The translations under genes and the position numbers were made by a program. Shown here in pieces: positions 16,917-25,983 of a stretch of 64,000 nucleotides of DNA. Numbering within the stretch: the stretch's first letter is position 1; each line of letters opens with the position of its first letter. This DNA comes from Arsenicibacter sp965247375 (lineage in GTDB: Bacteria > Bacteroidota > Bacteroidia > Cytophagales > Spirosomataceae): NCBI GenBank assembly GCA_965247375.1, contig CBDFHU010000108.1, positions 1 to 64,000 on the forward strand, in the 5' to 3' direction. The notes under the pieces are model-generated. The model was given only the letters and a program-made list of their open reading frames with translations. It was not told the origin of the DNA and did no database searches.

Positions 16917-18104
16917 CTACACCTTTTCCAGCGCCTGCGCCAGATCAGCAATCAGCACGGCAGGATCTTCGAGACCAATATACAGGCGCACCTTATTGAA
17001 GTTGTCGGGATTGGCATTCGGCGTGTCGGTCGTACGGGAAAATGACACACTCGCCGGAAATACCAGCGATTCATGCCCGCCCCACGACACGCCCAGCAGG
17101 AAACGTTTCAGCGCATCCGCAAACGCATCCACACGGTCAATCTGATCAGTATTCAGCGCGATGGTCATCAGACCGCCACAGGCCTTCATCTGCCGCTTTG
17201 CCAGTTCATACTGCGGATGCAGCTTCGAGAACGGGAAATACACATGCTTTACTTTCGGGTGATTTTCCAGAAATGCCAGCACTTGCAGGGCACTTTGCGC
17301 ACTGCGCTCCAGCCGTAGCTCCAGCGTTCTGAGGCCACGGATCATCAGCCAGGCATTCTGCGGCGAAATGATGCCTCCGAAGGTCATGTACTCCGCATGA
17401 AACATCTTCTTCATCATGGCTTTTGTGCCGCAGATTACACCCGCAATCAAATCCGAATGCCCGCCGATATATTTCGATGCCGAATGCAGGCTCAGGTCGA
17501 TGCCCAGCGCAATCGGTTGCTGATACAGCGGTGTCGAGTAACTGTTATCAATCATCGTCACAATCTCCTGACCGGCCTCTTTCCGGGCCTTTGCAATGGC
17601 TGCCACCGCCGCCAGATCCTGCAACTCAAACGTGAACGAGTTCGGTGATTCCAGGTAAATGATCCGCGTATTCGGCTGAATGGCGTTTTCAAAGTTCACC
17701 GGATCGGTGCCGTCCACAAACGTGGTTGTCACGCCGAAACGCGGCAACCAATCGGTCATGAGCCGGTACGTCCACGAATACGGCTTACTCACCGACACGA
17801 TATGATCGCCCTGCTGTACATTGGCCAGAATAGCGGTCGACATGGCTGTACTGCCGCTCGACACCACTAATGCATCCTCAGCGCCTTCGAGCGCCGCCAG
17901 CTTTTTCCGCAGAATCTCAACGGTCGGGTTATTACCCCGCGTGTAAAAGTGCTTTTCGTACTCGTAATGCATGTCGTTGCGCATCGCATCGACACTCGGG
18001 AACGTAAAGTTTGAGGATTGGATGACCGGCGGCGCAATGGCATTGAAGTAGTTTGCGCGTTCTTCGCCTAATTCGTTCAGGATGTATGAAAGGTCTTTAT
18101 ACAT
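16917..18104 (-). CDS. Trans-sulfuration PLP enzyme (cystathionine beta-lyase/gamma-synthase family)
   Basis: 395 residues, normal for the Cys/Met-metabolism PLP family. Visible: YTRGNNPT (PLP phosphate contacts), SSGSTAMSTAI near residue 83, ESPNSFTFELQDL, MIDNSYSTPLYQQP (the Asp that pairs with the pyridine nitrogen), and SLHSASKYIGGHSD with the Schiff-base lysine. C-terminal substrate domain ends with 'RLYIGLEDPAVLIADLAQAL'. It breaks or makes C-S bonds in cysteine/methionine interconversion; whether beta-lyase or gamma-synthase cannot be decided here. Last host gene before the prophage. Confidence 0.85.
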   Translation of the reverse strand: MYKDLSYILNELGEERANYFNAIAPPVIQSSNFTFPSVDAMRNDMHYEYEKHFYTRGNNPTVEILRKKLAALEGAEDALVVSSGSTAMSTAILANVQQGDHIVSVSKPYSWTYRLMTDWLPRFGVTTTFVDGTDPVNFENAIQPNTRIIYLESPNSFTFELQDLAAVAAIAKARKEAGQEIVTMIDNSYSTPLYQQPIALGIDLSLHSASKYIGGHSDLIAGVICGTKAMMKKMFHAEYMTFGGIISPQNAWLMIRGLRTLELRLERSAQSALQVLAFLENHPKVKHVYFPFSKLHPQYELAKRQMKACGGLMTIALNTDQIDRVDAFADALKRFLLGVSWGGHESLVFPASVSFSRTTDTPNANPDNFNKVRLYIGLEDPAVLIADLAQALEKV

Positions 18105-18218
18105 AATTTACTAATTATCAGATTGTTATGCTATTTAATTTAGTGAACTACTGTAATATAGCTGAAATCTTTAGCGGATTGCCTCTTAACATTAGTAAAC
18201 ACGACGTAAAAATAAGAA

Positions 18219-18240
18219 AGCCCGGAACATGCCGGGCTTT
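18219..18240 (-). terminator. Terminator of the prophage head/lysis operon
   Basis: Stem AGCCCGG / CCGGGCT with a 6-base loop, followed on the minus strand by TTTCTTATTTTT. It lies 3 bases past the lysozyme stop. Confidence 0.8.
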
Positions 18241-18243
18241 TAT

Positions 18244-18804
18244 TTATTTCAGACTCTTCAGCGCTTTTGCATACATCTGCGGGTATCCGTTGGCCTCGTA
18301 ATCCTCTCCGTTATACCGGTAAAAAAACTCATCCATTTCGCCCCGCTGGATTTCGTCCGCCAAACCCCTGCTTATGATGTAATCGACAAAAGCGGCTAAG
18401 TGTGCGGACTCCCCGCCCCGTTCCATAGCCTCAACGAATTTCGTTGCAGTCGTAAAGCCAGCCAGGGCGAAATTATATCCCATAATCTGGAACATGCCCC
18501 AACTACAGGCAAAGACCGCCGCTTTAGCATTCAGCTTGCAAGCCTCTAAAAAGTTGCTCCAGCTCTTTACCGGGTCCGTCTGATAACCCCGTCGATAAGG
18601 GGCCGAAAGATGCGGATACTTTTTATCGAACTTGCCTTGTGTATACTTACGGAAAACATGAGGTTCAAAGCGGATTTTTACCCGTCCGTCTTTCATGTAT
18701 CCGGCCCCCGAAGACTCGACAACTGCCAGCGCGTGTATAACCTTTACCGGTATTTTCAATTCGGCCGCTGCCTTCTCAAAATCAGTTTGTGTTAATTTGT
18801 TCAT
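18244..18804 (-). CDS. Phage endolysin, N-acetylmuramidase family
   Basis: 186 residues. The whole protein matches the phage N-acetylmuramidase (DUF3380-type) fold: ALAVVESSGAGY holds the likely catalytic Glu near residue 30, RFEPHVFRK, then SWGMFQIMGYNF and GYPQMYAKAL at the C-terminus. It cuts the glycan backbone of peptidoglycan at the end of infection. No signal peptide, so export depends on the holin. Last gene of the left operon; its start overlaps the stop of the previous gene by 4 bases. Confidence 0.85.
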   Translation of the reverse strand: MNKLTQTDFEKAAAELKIPVKVIHALAVVESSGAGYMKDGRVKIRFEPHVFRKYTQGKFDKKYPHLSAPYRRGYQTDPVKSWSNFLEACKLNAKAAVFACSWGMFQIMGYNFALAGFTTATKFVEAMERGGESAHLAAFVDYIISRGLADEIQRGEMDEFFYRYNGEDYEANGYPQMYAKALKSLK

Positions 18805-19220
18805 CTGACAAGTATTTTAACGGTTACGATAGCAATAGCGATTACACCGGGCACGGCTACAGCGTCGCGGGCCTTTCGCCAAACTTTGCCGGCCAAGGTC
18901 CGGCCCTCATATTTGGCTAATTTCTCCTGTAGCTCCTGTTTATCGACTGACAACGTACCGATCTTATTATTTGCCGTCGATAAAGCCCCTGTAAGCGCCG
19001 CAATTTTGTTGCTATAGTTTGTACTGTCTAAGCTAATTCGTTGCTCCAGTAACGAGTTTTCACGCGTTTGCAGGCGGATTACTTCGGCCTGTGCCTTTAC
19101 GCGTTCCTCACAATCGTTGGTAGTTTGTGAGTAGGCTGTCAGGGGCCGTACTAACACTATCAACAGTAGAAGTACGACGACTAAAAGGCCAAAGACGGAA
19201 TTTCTTTTTTGGCTTGTCAT
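18801..19220 (-). CDS. Lysis-cassette membrane protein, spanin-like
   Basis: 139 residues from the ATG at 19220 (MTSQKRNS); the frame is open up to 19298 but the internal start places a hydrophobic segment (VFGLLVVVLLLLIVLV) at the N-terminus. A Cys and a coiled-coil of about 75 residues follow, and a second hydrophobic segment ends the protein. Its first 113 bases overlap the end of the upstream gene in another frame. N-terminal TM plus periplasmic coiled coil, overlap with its partner and position before the endolysin fit an inner-membrane spanin or similar lysis accessory (inference). Confidence 0.5.
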   Translation of the reverse strand: MTSQKRNSVFGLLVVVLLLLIVLVRPLTAYSQTTNDCEERVKAQAEVIRLQTRENSLLEQRISLDSTNYSNKIAALTGALSTANNKIGTLSVDKQELQEKLAKYEGRTLAGKVWRKARDAVAVPGVIAIAIVTVKILVR

Positions 19221-19929
19221 TACTAATTGGGGGTTGAGGTTCAACGTAATTTTTGATCGTATCAGCATCACTTTTAATCTGGTTAGTTTGAGCGTCAATT
19301 TTACTTACCTGCTTTCTTGTTGCTGCCAGTCCGGCTTTTTGCTCTATTCGCTTAAGGCGGGCCTTTGCCTCTGTAAGCTCTTTTCGCGTAAGCTCCAGCG
19401 CCCGGGCGTTTGAATCAAGAGCGGCCTTAACTTCTGCCTTGGTTACTGTATCCGCTCTTATTCCCTCCTTGTCTATCTGTTGCCGGATTTGCTCAAGCCG
19501 GTTGGCCTGTTGCTGTACTACGTTGGCCCTATACAGGGCAAGTCTGAAACCTACCAAGGCCAAAACAAGCGTACCAGTAAGGGCAGAAATCAAAAGCAGC
19601 CTGTTAAAGAACTTGACGGCATCAGCAGACAAGGCCAAACCATAGCCATATCTGAAGTAAAAAAACGCTCCTGTAACCATGCAGCCCCCTGTAAACCGGT
19701 GCAAAAAAGCCGCTGCCGGGATGGAATCCATTTCGGGGCGTATCAGGGGATTGATTGCCAGAAATACCGCCGTAATCATAAAGCCCCAAATCGGTAATGT
19801 AAAGTAGATAGGCCGGGATTTGCCAGGCTCATCATATTGGGATTTCGTAATTTCAATAAGTCCGTAGCTAAAAATTATAGCCAGCACAAGGCCAATTTCG
19901 CCAAGCCAGAAAAACGGGTTAGTTTCCAT
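19108..19929 (-). CDS. Membrane protein with coiled coil, lysis module
   Basis: 273 residues. Four hydrophobic segments in the first 140 residues (GLVLAIIFSYGLI, IWGFMITAVFLAI, TGGCMVTGAFFYF, LLLISALTGTLVLAL), then a long charged coiled coil (about 145-230) and a basic/Ser tail. The start overlaps the holin stop by 11 bases and its tail overlaps the next gene by 113 bases. No named family recognised. Likely an envelope protein acting with the holin and endolysin. Confidence 0.5.
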   Translation of the reverse strand: METNPFFWLGEIGLVLAIIFSYGLIEITKSQYDEPGKSRPIYFTLPIWGFMITAVFLAINPLIRPEMDSIPAAAFLHRFTGGCMVTGAFFYFRYGYGLALSADAVKFFNRLLLISALTGTLVLALVGFRLALYRANVVQQQANRLEQIRQQIDKEGIRADTVTKAEVKAALDSNARALELTRKELTEAKARLKRIEQKAGLAATRKQVSKIDAQTNQIKSDADTIKNYVEPQPPISNDKPKKKFRLWPFSRRTSTVDSVSTAPDSLLTNYQRL

Positions 19930-20308
19930 CGTTTTCTACGTTTTCAAAGGGATTTTGATTTATGTTTCTTACTTGCTTATACGCTCGAATCGGGTCCTTT
20001 GCAAATCGGATTACAAAGCCAGCCAAGCCCCAACCGGCAAGGCCAATAAGGAATGAAGCGGCATTTTGATTTATTGAAAATCTTGCCACAACATCAGGAG
20101 TAAAGGCCATACTTGCCACAACTCCCGCAACCAGCATTATTAACCCCTCCCACCATGCCCGCCGCTTTGTTTGCAGCATCGCAATTGTTGAGCCTGCAAA
20201 AGCCCAACACATACCGGCCCAATCAATATTAAGTGATTTAACCCACTCGAAAAGTGCCTTTAAATCCATCAGATAGGCCAAAACAATAATTTCTATAAAG
20301 GCTCTCAT
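19919..20308 (-). CDS. Putative phage holin
   Basis: 129 residues from ATG 20308 (MRAFIEIIVLAYL), 4 bases after the upstream stop; a longer frame to 20443 overlaps the upstream gene and is rejected. Three hydrophobic segments (near 5-20, 38-70 and 80-105) and a short charged tail, a class I holin-like layout. Placed directly ahead of the other lysis genes. Holins open the inner membrane to release endolysin. Family not recognised by sequence, so the call rests on topology and context. Confidence 0.55.
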   Translation of the reverse strand: MRAFIEIIVLAYLMDLKALFEWVKSLNIDWAGMCWAFAGSTIAMLQTKRRAWWEGLIMLVAGVVASMAFTPDVVARFSINQNAASFLIGLAGWGLAGFVIRFAKDPIRAYKQVRNINQNPFENVENDGN

Positions 20309-20312
20309 AGCG

Positions 20313-20807
20313 TTACTTAAATGCTGACTTATTACGCGGTGCCGCTTTCCCGATTCGGGGCGAACTTTGCAATTGAACAGCAGGTTTACAGGCGGTAGAA
20401 TCTGAAACAAAATCCTTAATTCGATTGGCCCAAATAGTTGCAAGGTCTTCGTATTTTCTACGCATACTTGCCCGCTGATCTTTGTCTATCTGTTCGCTGT
20501 TCTGCCAATCTTTAGTAACTAAACCCGTTTGCGTTGCCGCCACATTACTTTCAGGGATATATTCGGCCCAAACAGCATAGACAAGGAAAGGCACGACCAA
20601 TTCAAACAGGGATGAATTATATGTATTTTGGGGCTGGTTATCATTTACCCATGCCTCTAAAGCATTTAGCTTTTGGGGGCCAAGTAAATTAAAAAGCCAG
20701 CCCTCTTTGACTTGCTGAAAGCAGAACGAAAGCTTAGTAATTTCGAATGAATCAGGAATCCCCCCGACTCGTCGGCTAAAATCATTGAGCGTTAACCACC
20801 CCTCCAT
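20313..20807 (-). CDS. Probable head-completion / connector protein
   Basis: 164 residues, no signal or TM segment. It overlaps the portal stop by 26 bases (start MEGWLTLNDF). Contains a compact helical region (WLFNLLGPQKLNALEAWVND...) and a basic C-terminus. Small helical proteins right after the portal are usually connector or neck proteins that close the head and join the tail. No family identified with certainty. Confidence 0.4.
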   Translation of the reverse strand: MEGWLTLNDFSRRVGGIPDSFEITKLSFCFQQVKEGWLFNLLGPQKLNALEAWVNDNQPQNTYNSSLFELVVPFLVYAVWAEYIPESNVAATQTGLVTKDWQNSEQIDKDQRASMRRKYEDLATIWANRIKDFVSDSTACKPAVQLQSSPRIGKAAPRNKSAFK

Positions 20808-21972
20808 TACTTTGAAAATAGTTTAGGTTTTCGATTGTAAAATCATTGAACGGAAAGGGCTTATGCCAATGCGTGAAAACATTAGTAAGAACCTCTACTA
20901 TTTTCCGCTGATACGGGTTTACATGAGCCTGCATATATTGCGTTGCGACCTGCAAAGCTTTATCGTCGGGAAATACTGAACTTCCTTGCTGAATATTAGC
21001 CAGAATTGCAGGAACCTGCATAGAGCGGATAATCCTTTCCGAAACCCTGTTATTCGTAGAATTATAGCGGTCAGAAAGTTGCGCCCCGGTCGTATCGAAA
21101 AACTTCATTAGCTCCAGTTCCTCTTTATTTTCGGCCGAAATCGTCATAATAGAGGCTGCATTTTCGGCCCCCTGGTGCTGAATAATCTGGTTAGTGATTT
21201 CGTCCGTTTCTTCGTCCTGTGGCTCGTATGGGTCCGACTCGTTCAGGGGTGCCCGCTGTTGGCGTTTGCGCCCCAAATAAGCAAATATGCCGCTGATATT
21301 GAAGCCATTAGTAACGGTCTTGTAATCGTATGTACTTAGTTCTGCTTCGGTTTCAATGTCTTTAATGCAGGCCAAATACGAGGGGCTATGATAGGTTTCG
21401 TCCCCCGGCATCCAAAACGTTTCGTAGATCAATTGACCCGGATATTTCGAAATACCCCCGGCTAATTCTATCTGCTCCTGAACCACATCAGGGTTAGGAT
21501 TAAACAGGTTAATGCGGGCATGTTCGTTTTTTTTATTCGGGGTTAACTGAGAGGCGATAAAAGGGAAAATACCGGCCTGAAAAGTGTAGCCTAAATCGTC
21601 GGGTTCACCAAGCCGGATAATTTCAGTTCCAACGGGCCGAATGTCGGTAATTTGGCCTAATCCGTTATAACCCACATGCAGGGAAATAACTTCGAACGGC
21701 GCAAAGTTTTGTGATACCCTTCTTAATAATTCATCCAGTCTCAGCCCTGAACGGTGTACAACCATTCGGGCTAAGTCTGGATTCAAAAAACCGTTACCCT
21801 CAATGAAACGGGCTTTTACCCCTATACACGCCTGAGCGGTCGGGCTATCTTTAATTGCCTCTAAAAGATTTTGAGGAAAAAGATTGTCCAGCCCAAACGA
21901 GACAAACCCCTTTGCTGCGCTTGCTTTTCGTTGGGAAATTTTCCGGTTCCGTGTAGGGGTTTTTGCTTTCAT
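20782..21972 (-). CDS. Phage portal protein
   Basis: 396 residues. Matches portal architecture: FGLDNLFPQNLLEAIKDSPTAQACIGVKARFIEGNGF near the N-terminus, a clip/wing region with YHSPSYLACIKDIETEAELSTYDYKT, and a C-terminal helix with MQVPAILANIQQGS. The portal dodecamer forms the DNA channel and docks terminase. In this phage it follows the capsid gene, after the tail module, which is unusual. Start MKAKTPTRN; basic N-terminus. Confidence 0.75.
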   Translation of the reverse strand: MKAKTPTRNRKISQRKASAAKGFVSFGLDNLFPQNLLEAIKDSPTAQACIGVKARFIEGNGFLNPDLARMVVHRSGLRLDELLRRVSQNFAPFEVISLHVGYNGLGQITDIRPVGTEIIRLGEPDDLGYTFQAGIFPFIASQLTPNKKNEHARINLFNPNPDVVQEQIELAGGISKYPGQLIYETFWMPGDETYHSPSYLACIKDIETEAELSTYDYKTVTNGFNISGIFAYLGRKRQQRAPLNESDPYEPQDEETDEITNQIIQHQGAENAASIMTISAENKEELELMKFFDTTGAQLSDRYNSTNNRVSERIIRSMQVPAILANIQQGSSVFPDDKALQVATQYMQAHVNPYQRKIVEVLTNVFTHWHKPFPFNDFTIENLNYFQSNGGVVNAQ

Positions 21973-22003
21973 TATTCAGGTAATTGAAATTACTTTTTAA
22001 GCC

Positions 22004-22528
22004 TTATTTTTTAGCGGGTCCGGCTTTTCGGCCTCGCTTTTTTGGCTCTCCGGTTGCCTCATCTGTTGCCGCCTGCTCATCGTCTGAAACTTCAGTTTCT
22101 TCATCAGGCTCTCCGGTTGCCTCATCTGTTGCCGCCTGCTCTGCTTCGGCTTGTGCCGACAAATATTCAGGAGTGAAAACAATAAGCTCCGATAATTCCG
22201 GATTGGCTTCTAAAAGCGCTTCGGCCTTTGCATCAGTCAACACTTCAGTATCTGCCGTGTTATCCCCATCATTGACGATTAGTTTTTGTTCGCCGAAAAT
22301 GCGTACATGACCGCCGTCCGCAATCATGTATTTTCGTTGTTCCTTTTTCACTGTAAAACCGTTTTGTTTTAATTGGATTCGAAAATGTATTTGCAAATCG
22401 CGGTAGAAATCCGGGCAAATGGTACAGCCTGGCTTTGCCTCTATTTCCTGTAGATATTGGACCTTTAGAGCCTCCCTGTTTTCGGTTGAAATATAGCCAG
22501 TGGAAAACCCACTGGCTAATGATTTCAT
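22004..22528 (-). CDS. Hypothetical structural-module protein with acidic duplicated tail
   Basis: 174 residues. The first 130 residues look folded (YFISTEN..., ..DFYRDLQIHFRIQLKQNGFTVKKEQ). The C-terminus is Glu/Ala-rich with the unit QAATDEATGEP twice, then a basic patch KKRGRKAGPAKK. The repeat is encoded by a 35-bp direct repeat at 22043-22077 and 22107-22141. Sits between the capsid and portal genes. Function unknown. Confidence 0.6.
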   Translation of the reverse strand: MKSLASGFSTGYISTENREALKVQYLQEIEAKPGCTICPDFYRDLQIHFRIQLKQNGFTVKKEQRKYMIADGGHVRIFGEQKLIVNDGDNTADTEVLTDAKAEALLEANPELSELIVFTPEYLSAQAEAEQAATDEATGEPDEETEVSDDEQAATDEATGEPKKRGRKAGPAKK

Positions 22529-22546
22529 TAATCTGTTCTAGCTGCA

Positions 22547-23122
22547 TTATACATCAGCGAAAGCAAGCCCTGTCAGATACGTTTCCGTATCGTCAACATT
22601 CGTTGTTGTGTGCTTGATAGTATGCGGCAACGTAGCAGCGTCGGGGGCCTCCAGCGTAATAAGGAAAGCGCCTTTTGACTCATCAGCAGGGGCGTAAGTA
22701 ACAGACGTTGCCCGCATGCCCACTAAAAGGCCCATCGCCTCAAATTCACCCGCAATGCCCTCTTTCTGATAGATCACAAACAGGTCTTTCGACTTCAGCA
22801 GCGTTTCAATTTCAAGCTTTGTAGCGGCATCGTTAGAGTAGATCACTAACGCGTATTGGTGAGGCATAAAAACCCCGTAATCGGTCCGGTTGATCGCATT
22901 AATTGAAGGCTTATTTGAAAGGTCGTACCCTTCATAGATTGCCAGTTTTTCCCCGGCCTTCATGGTAATACCGGTAACAAGCAGGCGGTTAGTGCTGTCG
23001 AAAGCCAGGGCCGAAACGTGGGACGTATGACCAATGAAATACTTTTCCTTCACGCCCTGCACAAGCGCCGTTTCACAGTTCCGGCGCAAGTTCTTTAAGA
23101 GTTTTTTTGCACAAACAGGCAT
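22547..23122 (-). CDS. Hypothetical structural protein after the major capsid
   Basis: 191 residues. Beta-rich sequence with no TM segment; opens with a Lys/Arg-rich stretch, later FVIYQKEGIAGEFEAMGLLVG. A variant of the prophage leader element (23127-23140) lies just before the ATG, the mark of a separately initiated gene. Position right after the capsid gene suggests a tail tube, decoration or head protein; tail tube is the best guess but unproven. Confidence 0.5.
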   Translation of the reverse strand: MPVCAKKLLKNLRRNCETALVQGVKEKYFIGHTSHVSALAFDSTNRLLVTGITMKAGEKLAIYEGYDLSNKPSINAINRTDYGVFMPHQYALVIYSNDAATKLEIETLLKSKDLFVIYQKEGIAGEFEAMGLLVGMRATSVTYAPADESKGAFLITLEAPDAATLPHTIKHTTTNVDDTETYLTGLAFADV

Positions 23123-23199
23123 CTTTATAATTGTTTTTAGTTTGACAAATTGGCCGGTATTACCCGGCCAATCATCCTTGTTTGTAAATGCCTTTGGGC

Positions 23200-24261
23200 T
23201 TAGTAAGCCGCTACTACCAGTTTCGGGTTTGCAATCTTGGTATCAGCAGCATACTTGAGGCGGGCGTTCCATTCCTCAGTATCTTCGTTATACCAGACTT
23301 TGAACGGGTTTTCGGTGCCTGTGTTGAAAGGCTGTTCATCGAAACCAATTTGCAGGTTTCCTTTTGCAGTCAGCAGGGACCGTAAAGGCATATCGTATTT
23401 ACCAGACTTGAAAAAATCGGCCGCAATTGTTGAATCCCATTCCGGCACGACAATGATAGGGACGTTACGATATTTCAGCGTTGTAATGCCATCACCTTGG
23501 GCTGTATACGAAGAATCAAGGTTTTGGCTTTCCCGCCAGTTTAGGTAGTGCGTAAAAATCTGATCGGTTACAAAAAACTGCCATTGGTCTTTTGGAACTG
23601 CTTTGAGTTCCCGAGGGGCGGCATTGAAAATAGTTTGGAAAAGCGGGAATGCATCAGCATCCGCAATGTCCTGAGCCGCCGCCGTCGTTTCCGCGTTTTT
23701 GGCAATGGTAACGCGTTTGATTTTTTGCTTCGGGTCAGAGCTGGCAACACCTGCAAAAACTTGCTGCCAAATGCCGTTAAAGCCGTTATAGTTTTCAACG
23801 TCCGGGGTCCCGTTAGTCAACTCTGCCGCCGTGATAGTTTTCTTTCCGAACCAAGCTAAACGCCAAAGGTCACGAAAACCGGCATCCTTCAGCAGTTCCA
23901 TCAAATACGCCTGAATATCAGTATCCGTAAGGTCTGATTTGTCATCAAGCGTTTTTAATTTCCATTCCAGAACCTTGCCACGAAAGTTTGTCCAGCATTC
24001 TGCAATCCAGATTTTAAGGTCGTTAGGTTCCCAATACTTAGGGGTTACAGACGAAGTAATAGCACTTTTTCCCGTTCCGCAACCTGCATCTTTTTTAGTA
24101 ACCTTGCCGACCCGGCCAAGTTCGTAACTTACCTGCTTACCTTTTAGGCCCGAAACAACGGTGAAAATGTTGGAAATCGCCTGCATTTCCATCATTGGTT
24201 CGAGCACCAATTCCCCGGCTTGTCGGCCCGAATAGGGAATTGCGTCAAAATTTAATGGCAT
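23200..24261 (-). CDS. Major capsid protein (probable)
   Basis: 353 residues. Directly follows the ClpP-type prohead protease and carries the leader element at 24266-24279. Features: N-terminal LVLEPMMEMQAISNIFTV, a cysteine-containing loop, and a C-terminal domain with RNVPIIVVPEWDS and LRSLLTAKGNLQIGF, a pattern seen in major capsid proteins of Bacteroidota phages. Length and position fit a HK97-fold coat without a long delta domain. Confidence 0.7.
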   Translation of the reverse strand: MPLNFDAIPYSGRQAGELVLEPMMEMQAISNIFTVVSGLKGKQVSYELGRVGKVTKKDAGCGTGKSAITSSVTPKYWEPNDLKIWIAECWTNFRGKVLEWKLKTLDDKSDLTDTDIQAYLMELLKDAGFRDLWRLAWFGKKTITAAELTNGTPDVENYNGFNGIWQQVFAGVASSDPKQKIKRVTIAKNAETTAAAQDIADADAFPLFQTIFNAAPRELKAVPKDQWQFFVTDQIFTHYLNWRESQNLDSSYTAQGDGITTLKYRNVPIIVVPEWDSTIAADFFKSGKYDMPLRSLLTAKGNLQIGFDEQPFNTGTENPFKVWYNEDTEEWNARLKYAADTKIANPKLVVAAY

Positions 24262-24324
24262 CTTTATAATTGTTTTAAGTTTGGCAATACTGATAATCAG
24301 GCTTCAATAGCCTTTGCAGCGCTT

Positions 24325-25502
24325 TTACTTCTGCTTTTCCTTAGCCTTTTCGCGGAGGGCCTTAATAGCGTCGGCCGATTGTTCGCCTTTTGATTTCGGC
24401 GCTTCGTTGGTGTTATCCGTTCCGGCACGTTTTGCAGTTGTCACGGTGCCGCTTGCTGTCGGGGTTACGTTCACATCAGCGCTACGCTGATCGCCAAGGA
24501 ATACCCCCATTTTCTTCATCAAAGCGGCTTGGGTCGCCTTTAGCTGCCGGTTTTCATTCTCCAGCGCCGTAAAACGGGCCTCAAAATCGGCGCTGTTCGT
24601 TGGCTTCTGACTTGCAGCCTCTTCGGTTGCCGTTTCCGGCACTACGATGTTTACGATTTCGCCGCCTTTGATTTCTACTTCAACCCCTGCCAGGTCGCCC
24701 GCTAATACGTGTTTGCCGTCCGGTGCCGGTTGGCCATTGATCTTTGCCTCATCGCCTTCGCTTGGCACATCCGCCGCCGTGTCGATGTCGATCTTTTCGC
24801 CGTTCTGTAAAGCAAATTCCTTGTTTTCAATTGCTTGGCCTGAGGCCATAGCAACGATAGCGGCCTTTGCCCGGCCCTCTTTGGTCTTCGCAATTTTCAT
24901 TTTTGCTTGATTTTTGGGTTTTACTGGTTCTTTAGAAGGCGTAACCGGCTTTTTGTATTCAGCTTTTGCTTTCGCTTCAGGCGGGGTAAATGTGCCTGTT
25001 GAGAATCCAAGGCGTTTGCAGTCAGCAGCTAAAAGGAATGTTTCCTCCATTACCATTTTTTCAATGTCGCTTGCTGCAATCCCGGTTTTAGTTGCGTAGG
25101 TGTTTACAAGCCGGTCGGTGTCTTGCTCCAGCCAGTTCAGGTAACTTTTAATGTCGTTTTTGTTACCCTCAACCCAACCCGAAGGCAAATGCACCATGAA
25201 TTGTGCATTCTCCCCCCATAAGCCGGGTATCACCAGCCATAAAGATTAGAGAGGCAATGCTCATGCAGGCACCTTCAGCAATAGTCGTTACCGGCTTATT
25301 TTGTGCTCTTAAAAAATCGTAGATAGCGAAGCCCTCTGTTACCTGACCGCCGAAACTGTTTATCCTTACCTCAATGTCTTCGGCTTCGGGGTAAAGTGCG
25401 TATTGAGCTTTGACATTCTTCAGGGACACATAGGGAGAATTAGGCCCAATCATTGCCCTGCGCTATGTCGCCGTTAATTGAGATAAAAGCCGTTTTAGCC
25501 AC
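24325..25502 (-). CDS. ClpP-type prohead protease with scaffold-like C-terminus; two apparent frameshifts
   Basis: From GTG at 25502 (AKTAFISINGD) the reading changes frame near 25441 (one extra T: DWA then NSPYV) and again in a run of six C at 25212-25217 (one too many G on the minus strand). Repaired, it reads as a ClpP protease: INSFGGQVTEG, catalytic Ser in GACMSIAS, MAGDTRLMGEN, catalytic His in FMVHLPSGW. About 150 C-terminal residues form a charged, helical scaffold-like domain. ClpP-class enzymes trim scaffold during head maturation. Listed as CDS because the phage is otherwise intact and both changes may be base-calling errors; if real, the head would not mature. Confidence 0.65.
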
Positions 25503-25508
25503 CTTATT

Positions 25509-25523
25509 TAAACCAATAGTTTA
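25509..25523. promoter_or_regulatory. Operator-like palindrome 1 at the head operon
   Basis: TAAACCAATAGTTTA, one mismatch from TAAACC-N3-GGTTTA. Lies just ahead of the protease gene start, downstream of the predicted promoter. Confidence 0.55.
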
Positions 25524-25539
25524 AAAAACTTTAGAAGCC

Positions 25540-25570
25540 GAAAGATATAGGCTTGTTTTTTTAAAACCAA
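25540..25570 (-). promoter_or_regulatory. Bacteroidota-type promoter of the head operon
   Basis: On the minus strand: TTG (25570-25568), 20 bases, TATCTTTC (25547-25540), close to the TTG / TAnnTTTG consensus. The upstream palindrome (25564-25577) overlaps the -33 box, so repressor binding would block it. Confidence 0.5.
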
Positions 25571-25577
25571 TTGGTTT
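25564..25577. promoter_or_regulatory. Operator-like palindrome 2, head operon / divergent gene
   Basis: Perfect palindrome AAACCAATTGGTTT in the divergent gap between the protease gene (minus) and the 25593 gene (plus). Same half-sites as the CI/Cro region. Confidence 0.6.
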
Positions 25578-25592
25578 ATATCTTGCCAAGGC

Positions 25593-25940
25593 ATGAGAAC
25601 TAACACCGATTTTCAAAACCAGCAATTAGAGCAGTTAGAGCAGGTCGAATCAATGGTAAGAAGCGGGAAAGATATTTCTGAGGCCGCTAGAACTGTATTC
25701 GGCTCAGAGGTGAAATACTATCGGAAAGTCCCTAAAGAAATCAGGGACGAAATACGAAACATTAAGCAGGGTTATACGGATGAATCTGCTTTAGTGCGCT
25801 TCAATGTTACTTGTACGGTCGGTCAGCTATACCGCCTTCGTGAGCGGGTACGGGCAGAAGGCAAGAGCCTGAACCTATTCATCAGCGCTTTGATAAAACA
25901 GGAGTTAAATAAATCAAGCATTAACGGCATACCCGGTTAA
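25593..25940 (+). CDS. Putative DNA-binding protein, divergent from head operon
   Basis: 115 residues, charged, no TM segment. N-terminal helices (NQQLEQLEQVESMVRSGKDISEAARTVFG) look like a winged or RHH-type helix pair; ISEAARTVFG is a plausible recognition helix. The C-terminus (YRLRERVRAEGKSLNLFISALIK) resembles small regulator dimerisation helices. Shares its operator region with the minus-strand head operon and is followed by a terminator. A local transcription regulator is the best guess. Confidence 0.5.
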   Translation: MRTNTDFQNQQLEQLEQVESMVRSGKDISEAARTVFGSEVKYYRKVPKEIRDEIRNIKQGYTDESALVRFNVTCTVGQLYRLRERVRAEGKSLNLFISALIKQELNKSSINGIPG

Positions 25941-25983
25941 AATTCGCCTGTAGTAGGTTGTTGTTGTTTACTGTCCGGGCCTA

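Noticed and set aside
18105..18243. Left attachment site of the prophage
   Set aside because: The gap is the likely place, but its partner is outside the window, so no core could be matched.
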